Of a stretch of DNA of 64,000 nucleotides, positions 32,932-43,056 are shown piece after piece (the first letter of the stretch is position 1; every line of letters begins with the position of its first letter). The position numbers were made by a program, and so were the translations under genes. The notes under the pieces are model-generated. The model did not search any database. It had not been told where the DNA came from and saw only the letters and a list, made by a program, of their open reading frames with translations. The stretch spans positions 434,001 through 498,000 of the forward strand of contig CP040001.1 in NCBI GenBank assembly GCA_013100825.1. Reading direction: 5' to 3'. The DNA is from Candidatus Saccharibacteria bacterium oral taxon 488. Lineage in GTDB: Bacteria > Patescibacteriota > Saccharimonadia > Saccharimonadales > Saccharimonadaceae.

Positions 32932-33843
32932 TTAGCGCGGAATTTGGCTACGACCTGATTGGATTTGTTGTATACCCTTGGCCATGAGTAAATAATCTTT
33001 GTTTTGAGCATCAGACCGACCAAGGAGCGTTGCACGCACCATCATCACTAGAGAATCACAGACTCTCGTGGTGGCGAGGGTTTCCACGGAGACAGATTGC
33101 ACATACATCGCACCCGCCGTATTCAATTCAACCCATTCCCTATTATGAAGCGCGAGGCCCTTATACATAATATCGTATGGCATATACGGATCAAGTGAAG
33201 CCAGTACCTTGCAGTGAATGTTTATCGCCTTAATGACTCGATTAAGGTCTCTATTCGACAATCGCCTAAAAGGAATTTCATTAATCGGAATATCTACCAG
33301 CTCCTTGATCATTCGAGCTGAGTCGATACAATTATTGTTTGGATCAACTGGTCGTATATTATTCAAATAATCAAGGACCTCAGGCGTGTACAGCTGTAAA
33401 ATAGCCTTGGCCTGTTCAATATCCATCAGCTGCGGAAACTGGATAAGGACATCCAGCGGAACGACATACTGGGCCGTGGTGCCCTCTGGTGTTACGCCAA
33501 GACCACCAAGTACGATTTCTGGATCAGACTTGTTCGCGACAATCAGGCAACCGGCGCACTGGAGTTTATGATCTTCAATATATACGTATTCTTCTCCGTT
33601 TTTGGTATGTTGTTGCACCCATCCGCTTACCGCCATCAGCTGACCGATAAGCCCGGCAAATAGTTCTTGGTTAATCCGCACAGTGGCTTCTAGATACTGA
33701 TGAGGATTGAGCTTTCGAACGTCGGCCATTCGTTCTCGAGCCAGGCGGAGGACAGTGGCGACTTGCTGATTGAAAACAGCCTTATCAAGTAACGCAAGGT
33801 TCTCGGGCAGCGGGGTGGCAGATGGGGTAGACTCAGTCGTCAT
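32932..33843 (-). CDS. Hypothetical protein, 303 residues
   Basis: I do not recognise this protein. It is predicted soluble and mainly helical, with [22 protein letters not shown] near the N-terminus and a central stretch that includes [21 protein letters not shown]. The CAGC pair is notable but is a single pair, not a full metal site. The first 15 residues are Ser/Thr/Pro-rich. A TATGAT box ends 6 nt before the ATG, so it may be leaderless. It lies between fusA and a YajQ-type gene on the same strand, but with its own promoter. Confidence 0.6.
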   Translation of the reverse strand: MTTESTPSATPLPENLALLDKAVFNQQVATVLRLARERMADVRKLNPHQYLEATVRINQELFAGLIGQLMAVSGWVQQHTKNGEEYVYIEDHKLQCAGCLIVANKSDPEIVLGGLGVTPEGTTAQYVVPLDVLIQFPQLMDIEQAKAILQLYTPEVLDYLNNIRPVDPNNNCIDSARMIKELVDIPINEIPFRRLSNRDLNRVIKAINIHCKVLASLDPYMPYDIMYKGLALHNREWVELNTAGAMYVQSVSVETLATTRVCDSLVMMVRATLLGRSDAQNKDYLLMAKGIQQIQSGRSQIPR

Positions 33844-33896
33844 CTCTTAATCATACGGCGTAAAAGCCGACTGACGCAACCATAACCATAAAGCTC

Positions 33897-34391
33897 TTAG
33901 CGATAATTCACGCACTGCAGCGGCGTGTCATAATCATTTTCACGCACCAAGCCAACGACTTTCTGTAACTCATCTTTCGAGGCGGAGGTGACACGGACGA
34001 GGTCGCCTTGGATTTGCGGCTTGGCTTTGGGCGCCGCAGCGCGAATGTCGGCAGCGATGCGCTTGGCGGTCGGCTGGTCGAGGCCTTGTTTGAAAGGAAT
34101 TTCCCAGGTGGTTTTGAGATTTGAGGTGATCTTTTCTTTGGTGAGATCGAGGACTTTGCTCGACTGACCCCGAGCCGCCAGTTTCTTGCGCACAATGTCC
34201 AGCACCGCATCAACCTGCCAGTCGTTATCACCAGTGAGCTTGAATCCTTTTTTATCATCCAGCCAGTCAATCCCAGCACTCGTCCCCTTAAAATCGTACC
34301 GCCCTTGGATCTCTTTTTCCGCCTGCATGAAAACATTATTCAGCTCGGCTTTGTCAATTTCTGACACAATATCAAATGAAAAACTTGCCAT
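33897..34391 (-). CDS. YajQ-family nucleotide/nucleic-acid-binding protein
   Basis: The 164-residue protein shows the family pattern: MASFSFDIVSEIDKAELNNV at the start, EIQGRYDFKGTSAGIDW, and later KITSNLKTTWEIPFKQGLDQ. YajQ proteins have two ferredoxin-like domains. Members bind tRNA or nucleotides, and one in Xanthomonas binds cyclic di-GMP; the role here is unknown. A promoter (TATAAT at about 34414-34419) and a Shine-Dalgarno GAGGAGGGG precede the start. The length is normal. Confidence 0.9.
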   Translation of the reverse strand: MASFSFDIVSEIDKAELNNVFMQAEKEIQGRYDFKGTSAGIDWLDDKKGFKLTGDNDWQVDAVLDIVRKKLAARGQSSKVLDLTKEKITSNLKTTWEIPFKQGLDQPTAKRIAADIRAAAPKAKPQIQGDLVRVTSASKDELQKVVGLVRENDYDTPLQCVNYR

Positions 34392-34422
34392 TTACCCCTC
34401 CTCATTTTCCTCATTATAACAA

Positions 34423-34448
34423 AAATCGCCCGTTTTTCAGAGCGATTT
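34423..34448 (-). terminator. Terminator after rpsG
   Basis: On the minus strand AAATCGC pairs with GCGATTT and is followed by TTG. It sits about 24 nt past the rpsG stop and just before the YajQ-family promoter. Confidence 0.7.
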
Positions 34449-34471
34449 CTGAGTTTACATTTTCCCGACAA

Positions 34472-34951
34472 TTAGCCGCGAGCAAAGTGTGCAAAGGCAC
34501 GGTTGGCTTCGGCCATCTTGTGGGTGTCTTCCTTCTTCTTGAAGGCGGCACCAGCTTCGTTATACGCATCGACGATTTCCAGCGCCAAACGCTGTGAATA
34601 TGGCATGCCACTACGAGCGCGAGCTGACTGGACTAGCCAGCTAAACGCGTAGTGCAACTGACGGTGTCCCTGAACTGGGAATGGGATCTGGTAGTTGGCA
34701 CCACCGACACGGCGGCTTTTCACCTCAAAGTTTGGACTGACGTTTTTCAAGGCTTTCTCGAACACTGCCAGTGGATCTTCTGAATCCAATTTTTTAGCAG
34801 CAGTTTCCAGTGCGGTGTAGACAGCACGTTCAGCCGCCAATTTCTTGCCATCCAGCATTGACTTGTTGATCAGGCGCTGTACCAGCACGCTTTGGTAGCG
34901 GCGGTCAGGCTGTAGTTGGCGTTGTAATTTCTTGGTAACTTTACGAGGCAT
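34472..34951 (-). CDS. rpsG: Ribosomal protein S7 (uS7)
   Basis: The 159-residue protein initiates assembly of the 30S head and touches E-site tRNA. It has QSVLVQRLINKSMLDGKKLA, VKSRRVGGANYQIPFPVQGH and the C-terminal KMAEANRAFAHFARG. The length is typical. It follows rpsL by 2 nt. In E. coli, S7 represses the str operon; a long rpsL leader is present upstream but not analysed in detail. Confidence 0.98.
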   Translation of the reverse strand: MPRKVTKKLQRQLQPDRRYQSVLVQRLINKSMLDGKKLAAERAVYTALETAAKKLDSEDPLAVFEKALKNVSPNFEVKSRRVGGANYQIPFPVQGHRQLHYAFSWLVQSARARSGMPYSQRLALEIVDAYNEAGAAFKKKEDTHKMAEANRAFAHFARG

Positions 34952-34953
34952 GA

Positions 34954-35367
34954 TTACTTATCCCCTTTCTTGGTACCGTACTTCGAACGGCCCCGCTTGC
35001 GGTTGTTGACACCTTGAAGGTCCAACGCGCCACGGACGATGTGATAACGCACACCTGGAAGGTCAGGCACACGACCACCGCGGATCAAGACCACAGCGTG
35101 CTCCTGCAAGTTGTGACCTTCACCACCGATGTAGGCCCAGACTTCGTAGCCGTTGTTTAGTTTCACGCGGGCAACTTTACGCAAAGCTGAGTTTGGTTTC
35201 TTTGGCGTCTTGGTCGTCACACGCACACACACACCACGCTTGAGCGGTGCATTCTGGTCGTAGTAACGCGTTTTCAGGGCGTTGTGAATGCGACCCAGTG
35301 CTGGCGACTTGGACTTTTTCTTAGCCGTTTGGCGCGGCTTGCGCACCAATTGGTTGATTGTTGGCAT
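34954..35367 (-). CDS. rpsL: Ribosomal protein S12 (uS12) with Pro at the K87 position
   Basis: The 137-residue protein from [12 protein letters not shown] shapes the decoding centre. [18 protein letters not shown] keeps the conserved Lys equivalent to E. coli K42. The second conserved loop reads [13 protein letters not shown], where nearly all bacteria have GGRVKDLPG; residue 101 (codon at 35065-35067) is thus Pro in place of Lys 87, a position where changes give streptomycin resistance. The start follows the Shine-Dalgarno AAGGAG. There is an insert of about a dozen residues near residues 20-35 compared with E. coli. A long leader lies upstream. Confidence 0.98.
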   Translation of the reverse strand: MPTINQLVRKPRQTAKKKSKSPALGRIHNALKTRYYDQNAPLKRGVCVRVTTKTPKKPNSALRKVARVKLNNGYEVWAYIGGEGHNLQEHAVVLIRGGRVPDLPGVRYHIVRGALDLQGVNNRKRGRSKYGTKKGDK

Positions 35368-35588
35368 CCAATTTCTCCTTGGTTGATTTAGTGACTTATG
35401 GCGATTCGCCTGGTGGCACAAAGTGGGCTGGCGCGCGATTTTGCACGCAAAAACTAGCTTCTCTTAGCGCCTACGGCTTGGACTCAGCAACTCCGCCCCG
35501 TGTCTATACCTTTCCTGCCGAGCATGCGGTCTGTACACATTCAAACCACCGCTTGCTCCGAAAAGAGGAAACTCTGGGAGAGATTATA
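35368..35588 (-). promoter_or_regulatory. rpsL-rpsG promoter and long leader
   Basis: A TATAAT box with TG extension (TATGCTATAAT, -10 at 35583-35588) lies 215 nt upstream of the rpsL start. The -35 region is weak. The transcribed leader of about 200 nt has no credible ORF and may carry feedback control by S7 or S12, which I cannot show by eye. Confidence 0.55.
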
Positions 35589-35615
35589 GCATAGATTGCG
35601 TGCAATTGCTATAGA

Positions 35616-35646
35616 AAAACCGCCCCGTATCCATCGGAGCGGTTTT
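35616..35646 (-). terminator. Terminator of rpoB-rpoC
   Basis: On the minus strand AAAACCGC and GCGGTTTT pair around an imperfect GC stem and are followed by TTC. It is 23 nt past the rpoC stop. The rpsL promoter lies just beyond it. Confidence 0.85.
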
Positions 35647-35668
35647 CCGAGAAAGAAAGCCAGTTGGC

Positions 35669-38600
35669 TTATACTGCTACAGCTAGTTCCTCCTCCTGAT
35701 TGTCAGCGAACTCGTCCTCGCTTGGCTCGTCGGTTTCCGTCTCTTCGACAGCACCCGTTCCTACTGGAATCTTGCGGCCGATGATGACGTTTTCTTTGAG
35801 ACCATGCAAGTGATCAGCGCGGCCAGATACGGCAGCGTTGATCAGCACGCGAGTGGTGTCCTGGAAGGACGCAGCAGATAGCCATGAGTCGCTCCAGATT
35901 GACACCTTGGTGATACCGAGTAGCAACTGGGTGTAGCTGATGAGGTTTTTGCCCTCAGCCGCTAGTTGCTTGTTGGTGTTTACCACCGCAGCCTTAGAAA
36001 CGATGTCGCCCGTCACAAAGTCACTGTCGCCCGCGTCTTCGATCTGGACGCGACTAAACATCTGGCGAACGATGATCTCCAGGTGCTTGTCGGCCACGTC
36101 TTGACCCTGAGCGGCGTAAATGCGCAGCACTTCGTTGATGATGTAGCGCTGAGTTGCCTCGACGCCCTTGAGGCGCATCAAGTCATGCAGGTTCAATGAA
36201 CCAGCCGTCAAGCGGTCGCCAGCCTCGACAACGTCATTAGCCTTAACAACCAACTGCATGGTGCCTGGGATTTCGTAGCGAGCTGGTGCTCCAGCTTCAG
36301 CAGCGATCACTAGCGTGTCTTCGGCTGCCTCGACCACACCGTCAAACGGTGCGATGAGCGGACGAGTGTCGCCTTCGCCAGTTGCTAGTACATCGCCAGC
36401 CTTAACACTTGAACCAGCCTTGACCACGATGGTTCGGCCATCCAGCGGCAAGCGCTCAACCTTGCCGGATTCTGGGGTAACTTGGACGATGTACTTTTTG
36501 CCGTCTTCCCAAACATCAACTAACCCGGCAATTTCCGTGACATATGCCTGGCCCTTTGGTGTGCGCGCTTCAAACAATTCTTCAACGCGCGGCAGACCCT
36601 GGGTGATGTCACCACCGGCCACACCGGAGTTGTGGAAGGTGCGCAAGGTCAGCTGAGTACCTGGCTCACCGACTGACTGGGCAGCGATGACACCGACTGG
36701 CTGATGATTGCCAACCAGTTTACCGGTTGACATGTCAACGCCGTAGCTGCGCTGTGGAATACCGTTGAGGTTGTTGGTTGACAGGACTGATTGAATCTTG
36801 ACACTCTGGATACTTTCATCGTCATCAATTGAGTCAGCAATTTCCCGAGTGATCAATTCGTCCTTGTTGACGTGACCTGGAATCGTCTCAGCGGCATACC
36901 GACCAGCCAAGCGGTTCGAGAAGTCGATCATCGTTTCCTCAGTTTCTGAGCGGTAGATCGCGTAACCTTCATCGTCACCTTCAACGTCCTCAACCGTAAA
37001 GACGTCCTGTGCCACATCAACTAAACGTCGCGTCAGGTAGCCTGAGTCGGCAGTCTTCAAAGCGGTGTCGATCAGACCCTTACGCGCACCACGGGTCGCC
37101 ACGAAGGCCTCCAGGCTGGACAAACCACCGGTGTAGGAACTACGGATTGGCAGCTCGATCTCGCGGTTAGCCGCGTCAACCTGGATACCGATCATGGCGC
37201 TGGCCAGCTTGACATTGGAGATATCACCACGAGCACCAGAGTTGACCATCATCGAGATACTGGTGTCCATGTGCGCCAGCTGATCCTGGAGGAAGGCCGT
37301 AATCTTATTATCCACATTTCGCCAGGCATTCACCGTCAAGTTGTAACGCTCGTCCTCGGTGATCAAACCTTGGTCGAATTGCTCGGAAATCAAGGCCGCC
37401 TTGGCGTCGCCCTCAGCCACGAACTCAGCGATCTCGTCAAAGTGCACGTAGTCGGTCATACCAGTTGACACGGCCGCGGTTGTCGCGAAGCGGAAGGCCT
37501 GACCCTTCATGCGGTCGGCAATCTTGGCAGTTTCCTCGGCACCGTACTTGTTGAAAATTTGTGCCAAGACCTTCTTCAGCTGCTTCTTCGTCTGAACATT
37601 GTTGTCATATGGGAAGTCCTCTGGCAGAATCTCGTTAAAGAAGACGCGGCCCAAGGTCGTCTGGCGTAATTTACCCTTGGCATAGATGCGAATTGGCGTT
37701 TGCAGTTGGATAGCACCCTTGTCGTACGCCAGTTCTGCCTCGTAGACTGAGCTAAATGACTTGACATCGTCAGTCTGGGCCTGCGGCTTGTCATACGTCA
37801 AGTAGTAGTTACCGAGCACGATATCCTGCGAGATGTGCAGCACTGGCGCACCGTCGGCAGGCTTCAACAGGTTGTTAGTAGCGCTCATCAGCTCGCGTGC
37901 CTCGGCCTGCGCTTCCTTGGAAAGCGGCAGGTGGACAGCCATCTGGTCACCGTCAAAGTCGGCGTTAAAACCAGCGCAGACCAGCGGATGCAGCTGAATG
38001 GCTTTACCCTCGACCAGGACTGGCTGGAAGGATTGAATTGACAGGCGGTGCAAGCTCGGTGCGCGGTTGAGCAGCACGTACTTGCCCTTGATCGCCTCGT
38101 CCAGCGCGTCCCACACAACCGCCTCACCCGACTCGATCAGGCGAGTCGCCGAGCGGATGTTATGGGCGAATTCGCCCTTGATCAGCCAGCTGATGACGAA
38201 CGGCTTGAATAGTTCGAGCGCCATTTGTTTTGGCAGGCCGCACTGATTGATCTTTAGCTTCGGGCCAACGACGATGACCGAGCGACCAGAGTAATCGACG
38301 CGTTTACCGAGCAGGTTCTGACGGAAGCGGCCTTGCTTACCTTTAAGCATATCGCTAATTGATTTGAGGCGACGACGGCTGCCAGTCGAGCTGACTGCCC
38401 GACCACCGCGCGCCGCTGCGTTGTCGATCAGGGCATCGACGGCCTCTTGCAGCATGCGTCGTTCATTGCGCTGAATCACTTCTGGAGCATTGAGCTCGAC
38501 CAGTTTCTTCAGACGGTTGTTGCGGTTGATGATACGGCGATACAAGTCGTTCAGGTCAGACGTGGCAAACCGACCACCACTGAGGGCGACCATTGGACGT

Positions 38601-39517
38601 AAGTCTGGTGGGATGACTGGCAGTACCGTCAGACAGAGACTGGACGGCTTGATACCAGCAGCCTGCATGCTCTCAAGCATCTTCAGGCGCTTGAGCAGTT
38701 TCTTCTCGCGCTGACCCTTGGCATGTTCAGCCTCCTCACTTAGCTGGGCGATCAGTTCTGACAGATCAATTTCATCCAGCAGCGCCTTGAGCGCACTGGC
38801 ACCCATGCCGACCTCGATCAGCTCGTCGTACTCCTCTGGCAAGTTGCGATAATCCGTCTCCGAGATCAGTGCGCCCTTGACGAGGCCCTCGAGCTGCGTT
38901 TTCTTCGTCGCGTACTTGTCGTTAAGCTCGTCAACCTCACGGCTCTGTTCCTTCGCCAGCTGCTTGATATCAGCATTGTCAGCTTCCGCAAGCTGCTCGT
39001 AGCGCATCTTAATCGCCATCCGACCAGCTTCGGTTTCAGCTTCTAGATCCGCCAGGTATTGGTCGCGGGTGATCTCATCAACCTTGAGAATGACATAGGT
39101 CGCAAAGTAGGCGATCCGCTCAATATTACGCACCGTCATCCCCAGTAGCAAGCTCATGGCGCTCGGCGTGCCGCGCATAAACCAAATGTGCGCTACTGGT
39201 GCGGCCAGCTGAATGTGGCCCATGCGCTCGCGGCGGACGATTGACTTGGTGACGAGCTCGCCGTTTTTATCGACTGCAGCCTCGCGTGAACGCACGCCCT
39301 TGAGCTTGGAATCATGCGGATTGATATCCTTGACCGGACCGAAGATCCGCTCGCAGAACAAGCCATCGCGCTCTGGCTTTTGGGTGCGATAATTGATCGT
39401 CTCTGGCTTGAGAACCTCGCCGTGACTCCACTTTAGGATGTCCTCGGCGCTGGCCACCGCTAGGCGCACCGCATCAAAATCGCTAATTCCGGTCGCGTTA
39501 AATGAATATTGCGCCAT
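35669..39517 (-). CDS. rpoC: RNA polymerase beta' subunit lacking both zinc sites
   Basis: The 1282-residue subunit carries the catalytic Mg motif NADFDGDQM near residue 518 and the trigger-loop and bridge-helix region [20 protein letters not shown] near residue 940. In most bacteria the N-terminus has a four-Cys zinc ribbon (CxC, CxxC). Here the matching stretch (residues about 65-88: [10 protein letters not shown] then [10 protein letters not shown]) has no Cys. The second zinc site (one Cys near VTEEDCG, three near CETxxGVCxxCYG) reads [12 protein letters not shown] and [12 protein letters not shown], again without Cys. The fold must be held in another way. The gene follows rpoB by 1 nt and ends with a hairpin terminator. 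Confidence 0.98.
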   Translation of the reverse strand: MAQYSFNATGISDFDAVRLAVASAEDILKWSHGEVLKPETINYRTQKPERDGLFCERIFGPVKDINPHDSKLKGVRSREAAVDKNGELVTKSIVRRERMGHIQLAAPVAHIWFMRGTPSAMSLLLGMTVRNIERIAYFATYVILKVDEITRDQYLADLEAETEAGRMAIKMRYEQLAEADNADIKQLAKEQSREVDELNDKYATKKTQLEGLVKGALISETDYRNLPEEYDELIEVGMGASALKALLDEIDLSELIAQLSEEAEHAKGQREKKLLKRLKMLESMQAAGIKPSSLCLTVLPVIPPDLRPMVALSGGRFATSDLNDLYRRIINRNNRLKKLVELNAPEVIQRNERRMLQEAVDALIDNAAARGGRAVSSTGSRRRLKSISDMLKGKQGRFRQNLLGKRVDYSGRSVIVVGPKLKINQCGLPKQMALELFKPFVISWLIKGEFAHNIRSATRLIESGEAVVWDALDEAIKGKYVLLNRAPSLHRLSIQSFQPVLVEGKAIQLHPLVCAGFNADFDGDQMAVHLPLSKEAQAEARELMSATNNLLKPADGAPVLHISQDIVLGNYYLTYDKPQAQTDDVKSFSSVYEAELAYDKGAIQLQTPIRIYAKGKLRQTTLGRVFFNEILPEDFPYDNNVQTKKQLKKVLAQIFNKYGAEETAKIADRMKGQAFRFATTAAVSTGMTDYVHFDEIAEFVAEGDAKAALISEQFDQGLITEDERYNLTVNAWRNVDNKITAFLQDQLAHMDTSISMMVNSGARGDISNVKLASAMIGIQVDAANREIELPIRSSYTGGLSSLEAFVATRGARKGLIDTALKTADSGYLTRRLVDVAQDVFTVEDVEGDDEGYAIYRSETEETMIDFSNRLAGRYAAETIPGHVNKDELITREIADSIDDDESIQSVKIQSVLSTNNLNGIPQRSYGVDMSTGKLVGNHQPVGVIAAQSVGEPGTQLTLRTFHNSGVAGGDITQGLPRVEELFEARTPKGQAYVTEIAGLVDVWEDGKKYIVQVTPESGKVERLPLDGRTIVVKAGSSVKAGDVLATGEGDTRPLIAPFDGVVEAAEDTLVIAAEAGAPARYEIPGTMQLVVKANDVVEAGDRLTAGSLNLHDLMRLKGVEATQRYIINEVLRIYAAQGQDVADKHLEIIVRQMFSRVQIEDAGDSDFVTGDIVSKAAVVNTNKQLAAEGKNLISYTQLLLGITKVSIWSDSWLSAASFQDTTRVLINAAVSGRADHLHGLKENVIIGRKIPVGTGAVEETETDEPSEDEFADNQEEELAVAV

Positions 39518-39518
39518 C

Positions 39519-42500
39519 TTACGCCTCCTCCTTTATTTCTTCTACTTCGTCAATATCTTGTACGCTCATACCGGCCTCGATGTCGCCGATGTCGTCTGAT
39601 TCATCTAAGTAAACTTGGTCATCGTCATCGTCGTCGCTCGCGGCTTGTGGCACGGTCTTGTCAGCTGGGCCACTGGAGGCGATGACATGCTCAGCGTCAA
39701 CCACGCCGCCCTCGTCAAGCAGATCAACCCGAAGGCCCAATCCCTGGAGCTCCTTGACAAGCACGTTGAAGGATTCTGGCAGTTTCGGCCCGACGATTGG
39801 CTCGTCCTTGATGATGGACTCGTAAGCCTTAGCCCGGCCATAGACGTCGTCAGACTTGATGGTTAGCATTTCCTGCAAGGTTGCAGCGGCACCGTAGGCT
39901 TCTAGTGCCCAGACCTCCATCTCGCCGAAGCGCTGACCACCGTTCTGTGCTTTACCGCCGAGCGGCTGCTGAGTAACCATGGTGTATGGACCAGTTGAGC
40001 GGGCGTGAATCTTGTCAGAGACCATGTGGTGTAGCTTAATCATATGCATCACGCCAACTGTGGTGCGCTCTTCAAATGCTTCACCGGTCCGACCATCAAA
40101 GAGTTGTGATTTACCATCGCGGGCAAAGCCTGCTTTTTCTAATTCATCAGAAATCGTTGCTGATGGCACACCATCAAACGACGGCGTCGCCACACGGTAG
40201 CCCAACGCTCGTGCCGCCATACCAAGGTGCGTTTCAAACAGCTGACCGAGGTTCATGCGGCTCGGCACACCCAGCGGGTTCAAGATCACGTCAACTGGCG
40301 TACCATCCTCCATGAATGGCATATCCTCGACCGGCAGTACTCGTGCGACCACACCCTTGTTACCGAAGCGACCAGCCATCTTGTCGCCGACACCGATCTT
40401 GCGCATCTGCGCCACAAAGATCTGGATTTGCATCAATACGCCAGCCTTGAGCTCGTGGCCATTCTCGCGGCTAAAGATCTTGACACCGACGACCTTGCCG
40501 CCGCCAGCATTGTTCATGCGCTGTGAAGTGTCACGGACATCCTTGGCTTTTTCACCAAAGATAGCGCGCAGCAGACGCTCCTCAGAGCTAAGCTCCTGCT
40601 CGCCTTTCGGCGTAATCTTACCAACCAAGACGTCGCCAGCCTTGACCTCAGAACCAATTTGCACGATACCGTTTTCGTCTAAGTGGCGCAGACTGTCTTC
40701 TGACACATTCGGAATGTCGCGAGTGACGATCTCTGGGCCGAGCTTGGTCTCGCGAACCTCCACGTTATAATCCTTGATATTAATGCTGGTCAAGCGATCG
40801 TCCTCCACCAAGCGGCGACTGAGGATAATCGCGTCCTCCATGTTGTAACCACCCCACGGCATAAAGGCCACCGTCAGGTTTCGCCCCAGCGCGATCTCGC
40901 CCTCGGCAATTGATGCGCCCTCGACGAGGATGTCGCCCTGCTTGACCCTATCGCCACGCGCCACGCGAACCTTTTGGTTGTAGCAGCGATCGTCATTATT
41001 CTTGACAAAGTGCCGTAGCGTATAGACCTTGACGCCATCAGCGTACTTGACATGAATTTCATCAGCGTCAGCCCGCACTACTTCGCCATCAGCCTCGGCC
41101 TGGATCAGGTGGCCACTATTCTCGGCCACCGCCTGCTCAATACCGGTACCGACAACCGCTGGCTCTGGCGTGAGCAGCGGCACTGCTTGGCGCTGCATGT
41201 TCGAGCCAGTCAAGGCGCGGTCGACGCGGGTTTTTTCGATAAACGGCACTAGCGCCGCCGTCGAGCCGAGGATCTGCTTGTGAGCAGCGTCCATAAAGGT
41301 AACTTCTTCGACGTCAACCTGACCTGGCTGGAGGAATTTACGGGCGCTGACACGGCTGTCGGTGAACGACTTGTCGTCATTCAAGCGTGCTCCGGCGTCG
41401 GCGATGACTTCGCTGGCTTCCTGGGCAGCATCCAGATAGACCACTTCGTCTGTCACCCGACCATCGGTGACGCGCAGGTATGGCGTCTCGATAAAGCCAT
41501 ACTCATTGACACGCGCGTAGGTAGCGAGGTTCAGCACCAGACCAACGTTAGCGCCCTCTGGCGTCTCCACCGAGCAGATACGGCCGTAATGCGTTGGGTG
41601 AGCGTCGCGCACGTCAAAACCGGCGCGCTCGCGGCTCAAACCGCCCGGCCCCATCGAGCTCAATCGGCGCTTGTGGCTCAGTTCGGACAGTGGATTGACC
41701 TCATCGAGGAGCTGACTGAGCTGCGAACTAGTAAAGAACTCGCGCACTGCTGCCACCACTGGTCGTGCATTGATCAACTGGCTCGGCGTGACGTTCTCCA
41801 TATCAGCCACACTCATCCGGTCCATGGCGTTGCGCTGCATTCTGAGCATACCGACGCGGAACTGACGGGCAATCAGCTCGCCGACCAGCTTGACGCGGCG
41901 ATTACTCAGGGCATCAATGTCATCAGCTGGCTCTTGGGTATTGTTGAGGCGAATAATCTCGCGGATGATGGCCACCAGGTCGCTCATCTGGAAGATACGG
42001 TTTTCAGCGGTATTAGCAACGTCCAGACCCAGGCGCTGGTTCATCTTATACCGGCCGACCCGACTATAATCAAAGCGCTTGAAATCAAAGAACATTCGCT
42101 CGATCATCTGGCGCGCATTATCAACTGTCGCCAGATCGCCCGGCCGCAGGCGACGATAGACTTCGATCAGCGCTTCATTAGCGCCACGCGCGGTATCTTT
42201 TTCAAGCGTTTCCTGAATGTAGCTGGTCTCGCCCGTGTCAATGTCAGCAAATAATTCACGAATTTCTGATGTTTTTGGATGGCCCAAAGCCCGCAGCAAA
42301 GTCGTCACCGGCAATTTGCGACGACGGTCAATCTTGACATAAATCGTGCCATTAGTCGCCGTTTCAAATTCCAGCCATGCGCCGCGGCCTGGGATCATCT
42401 TGGCACCGTAGTAATTACGGCCAGCTACCGTGTCGGCGGTAAAGAACACACCAGCCGAGCGAATCAGCTGACTGACCACTACGCGCTCCGTACCATTGAT

Positions 42501-42869
42501 GATGAAGGTGCCGCGCTCGGTCATCCATGGATAATCACCGAGGTAGATCTCCTGCTCCTTGACTTCGCCCGTGACTTTGTTGGTTAGTTCGACGGTTGCG
42601 TGCAGTGGCGCTTCAAACGTCAAATTGTTTTCCTTGGCGAACTGGTCGGTGGTCTTTGGTTCGTCAAAATGATAACTGCCGAACCGCAGTGCCAACTTCT
42701 GACCAGTGTAGTCGTCAATTGGATTAATTTCTGAAAAGATTTCGCTCAAACCATCCTCGACGAACCAGCGCCACGAGTCCTCTTGGTGAGCGATGAGATT
42801 TGGCATGGCGATCGCACTGTCTGTTCCAGTGAAAAAGACGCGCGCGCCACGAGTGGTCTGTTGAGCCAC
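39519..42869 (-). CDS. rpoB: RNA polymerase beta subunit, GTG start
   Basis: The beta subunit (about 1116 residues) has the rifampicin-pocket region SSQLSQLLDEVNPLSELSHK and RRLSSMGPGGLSRERAGFDV, with Gln, Asp, His, Arg and Ser at the main resistance positions, so no high-level resistance change is evident. GRFGNKGVVARVLPVEDMPF and MHMIKLHHMVSDKIHARSTG are also present. I place the start at GTG (42869, VAQQTTRGARV), 8 nt after the Shine-Dalgarno GAGGAG. An ATG six codons earlier lies 2 nt from the -10 box at 42890-42895 and would overlap that ribosome site. The C-terminus ends in an acidic tail. Confidence 0.97.
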   Translation of the reverse strand: MAQQTTRGARVFFTGTDSAIAMPNLIAHQEDSWRWFVEDGLSEIFSEINPIDDYTGQKLALRFGSYHFDEPKTTDQFAKENNLTFEAPLHATVELTNKVTGEVKEQEIYLGDYPWMTERGTFIINGTERVVVSQLIRSAGVFFTADTVAGRNYYGAKMIPGRGAWLEFETATNGTIYVKIDRRRKLPVTTLLRALGHPKTSEIRELFADIDTGETSYIQETLEKDTARGANEALIEVYRRLRPGDLATVDNARQMIERMFFDFKRFDYSRVGRYKMNQRLGLDVANTAENRIFQMSDLVAIIREIIRLNNTQEPADDIDALSNRRVKLVGELIARQFRVGMLRMQRNAMDRMSVADMENVTPSQLINARPVVAAVREFFTSSQLSQLLDEVNPLSELSHKRRLSSMGPGGLSRERAGFDVRDAHPTHYGRICSVETPEGANVGLVLNLATYARVNEYGFIETPYLRVTDGRVTDEVVYLDAAQEASEVIADAGARLNDDKSFTDSRVSARKFLQPGQVDVEEVTFMDAAHKQILGSTAALVPFIEKTRVDRALTGSNMQRQAVPLLTPEPAVVGTGIEQAVAENSGHLIQAEADGEVVRADADEIHVKYADGVKVYTLRHFVKNNDDRCYNQKVRVARGDRVKQGDILVEGASIAEGEIALGRNLTVAFMPWGGYNMEDAIILSRRLVEDDRLTSINIKDYNVEVRETKLGPEIVTRDIPNVSEDSLRHLDENGIVQIGSEVKAGDVLVGKITPKGEQELSSEERLLRAIFGEKAKDVRDTSQRMNNAGGGKVVGVKIFSRENGHELKAGVLMQIQIFVAQMRKIGVGDKMAGRFGNKGVVARVLPVEDMPFMEDGTPVDVILNPLGVPSRMNLGQLFETHLGMAARALGYRVATPSFDGVPSATISDELEKAGFARDGKSQLFDGRTGEAFEERTTVGVMHMIKLHHMVSDKIHARSTGPYTMVTQQPLGGKAQNGGQRFGEMEVWALEAYGAAATLQEMLTIKSDDVYGRAKAYESIIKDEPIVGPKLPESFNVLVKELQGLGLRVDLLDEGGVVDAEHVIASSGPADKTVPQAASDDDDDDQVYLDESDDIGDIEAGMSVQDIDEVEEIKEEA

Positions 42870-42889
42870 AGGCGTTACTCCTCGCATTG

Positions 42890-42895
42890 ATTATA
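42890..42895 (-). promoter_or_regulatory. Proximal -10 box of rpoB
   Basis: TATAAT on the minus strand, 20 nt upstream of the proposed GTG start. Transcripts from it would begin almost at the Shine-Dalgarno. The -35 region is poor. Confidence 0.5.
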
Positions 42896-43000
42896 ATTGG
42901 TGATCACGGCCGGAAGATCTCTTAGTCTCAGCACGAGCCCGAGGTTTGCCCGCCCATCAAGCTCGCCCCTCGCTAAAACTACACTACTTCACTGTGACAC

Positions 43001-43029
43001 ATTATGACGCATGAGGCGATGAATTGCAA
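43001..43029 (-). promoter_or_regulatory. Distal promoter of rpoB-rpoC
   Basis: On the minus strand TTGCAA (43024-43029) and CATAAT (43001-43006) with a 17-nt spacer. The leader to rpoB would be about 125 nt. The gap between rpoB and the next gene holds nothing else I can name. Confidence 0.6.
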
Positions 43030-43056
43030 GAGAAAATAAAGAAAAATTGACTATTG

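Noticed and set aside
41640..41760. Rifampicin resistance changes in rpoB
   Set aside because: The main resistance positions (Q513, D516, H526, R529, S531 in E. coli numbering) keep the sensitive residues.
41280..42254. A 324-codon open frame antisense to rpoB
   Set aside because: It is the mirror of a conserved rpoB region with no start signals and no family resemblance; high GC at third codon positions leaves such frames open.
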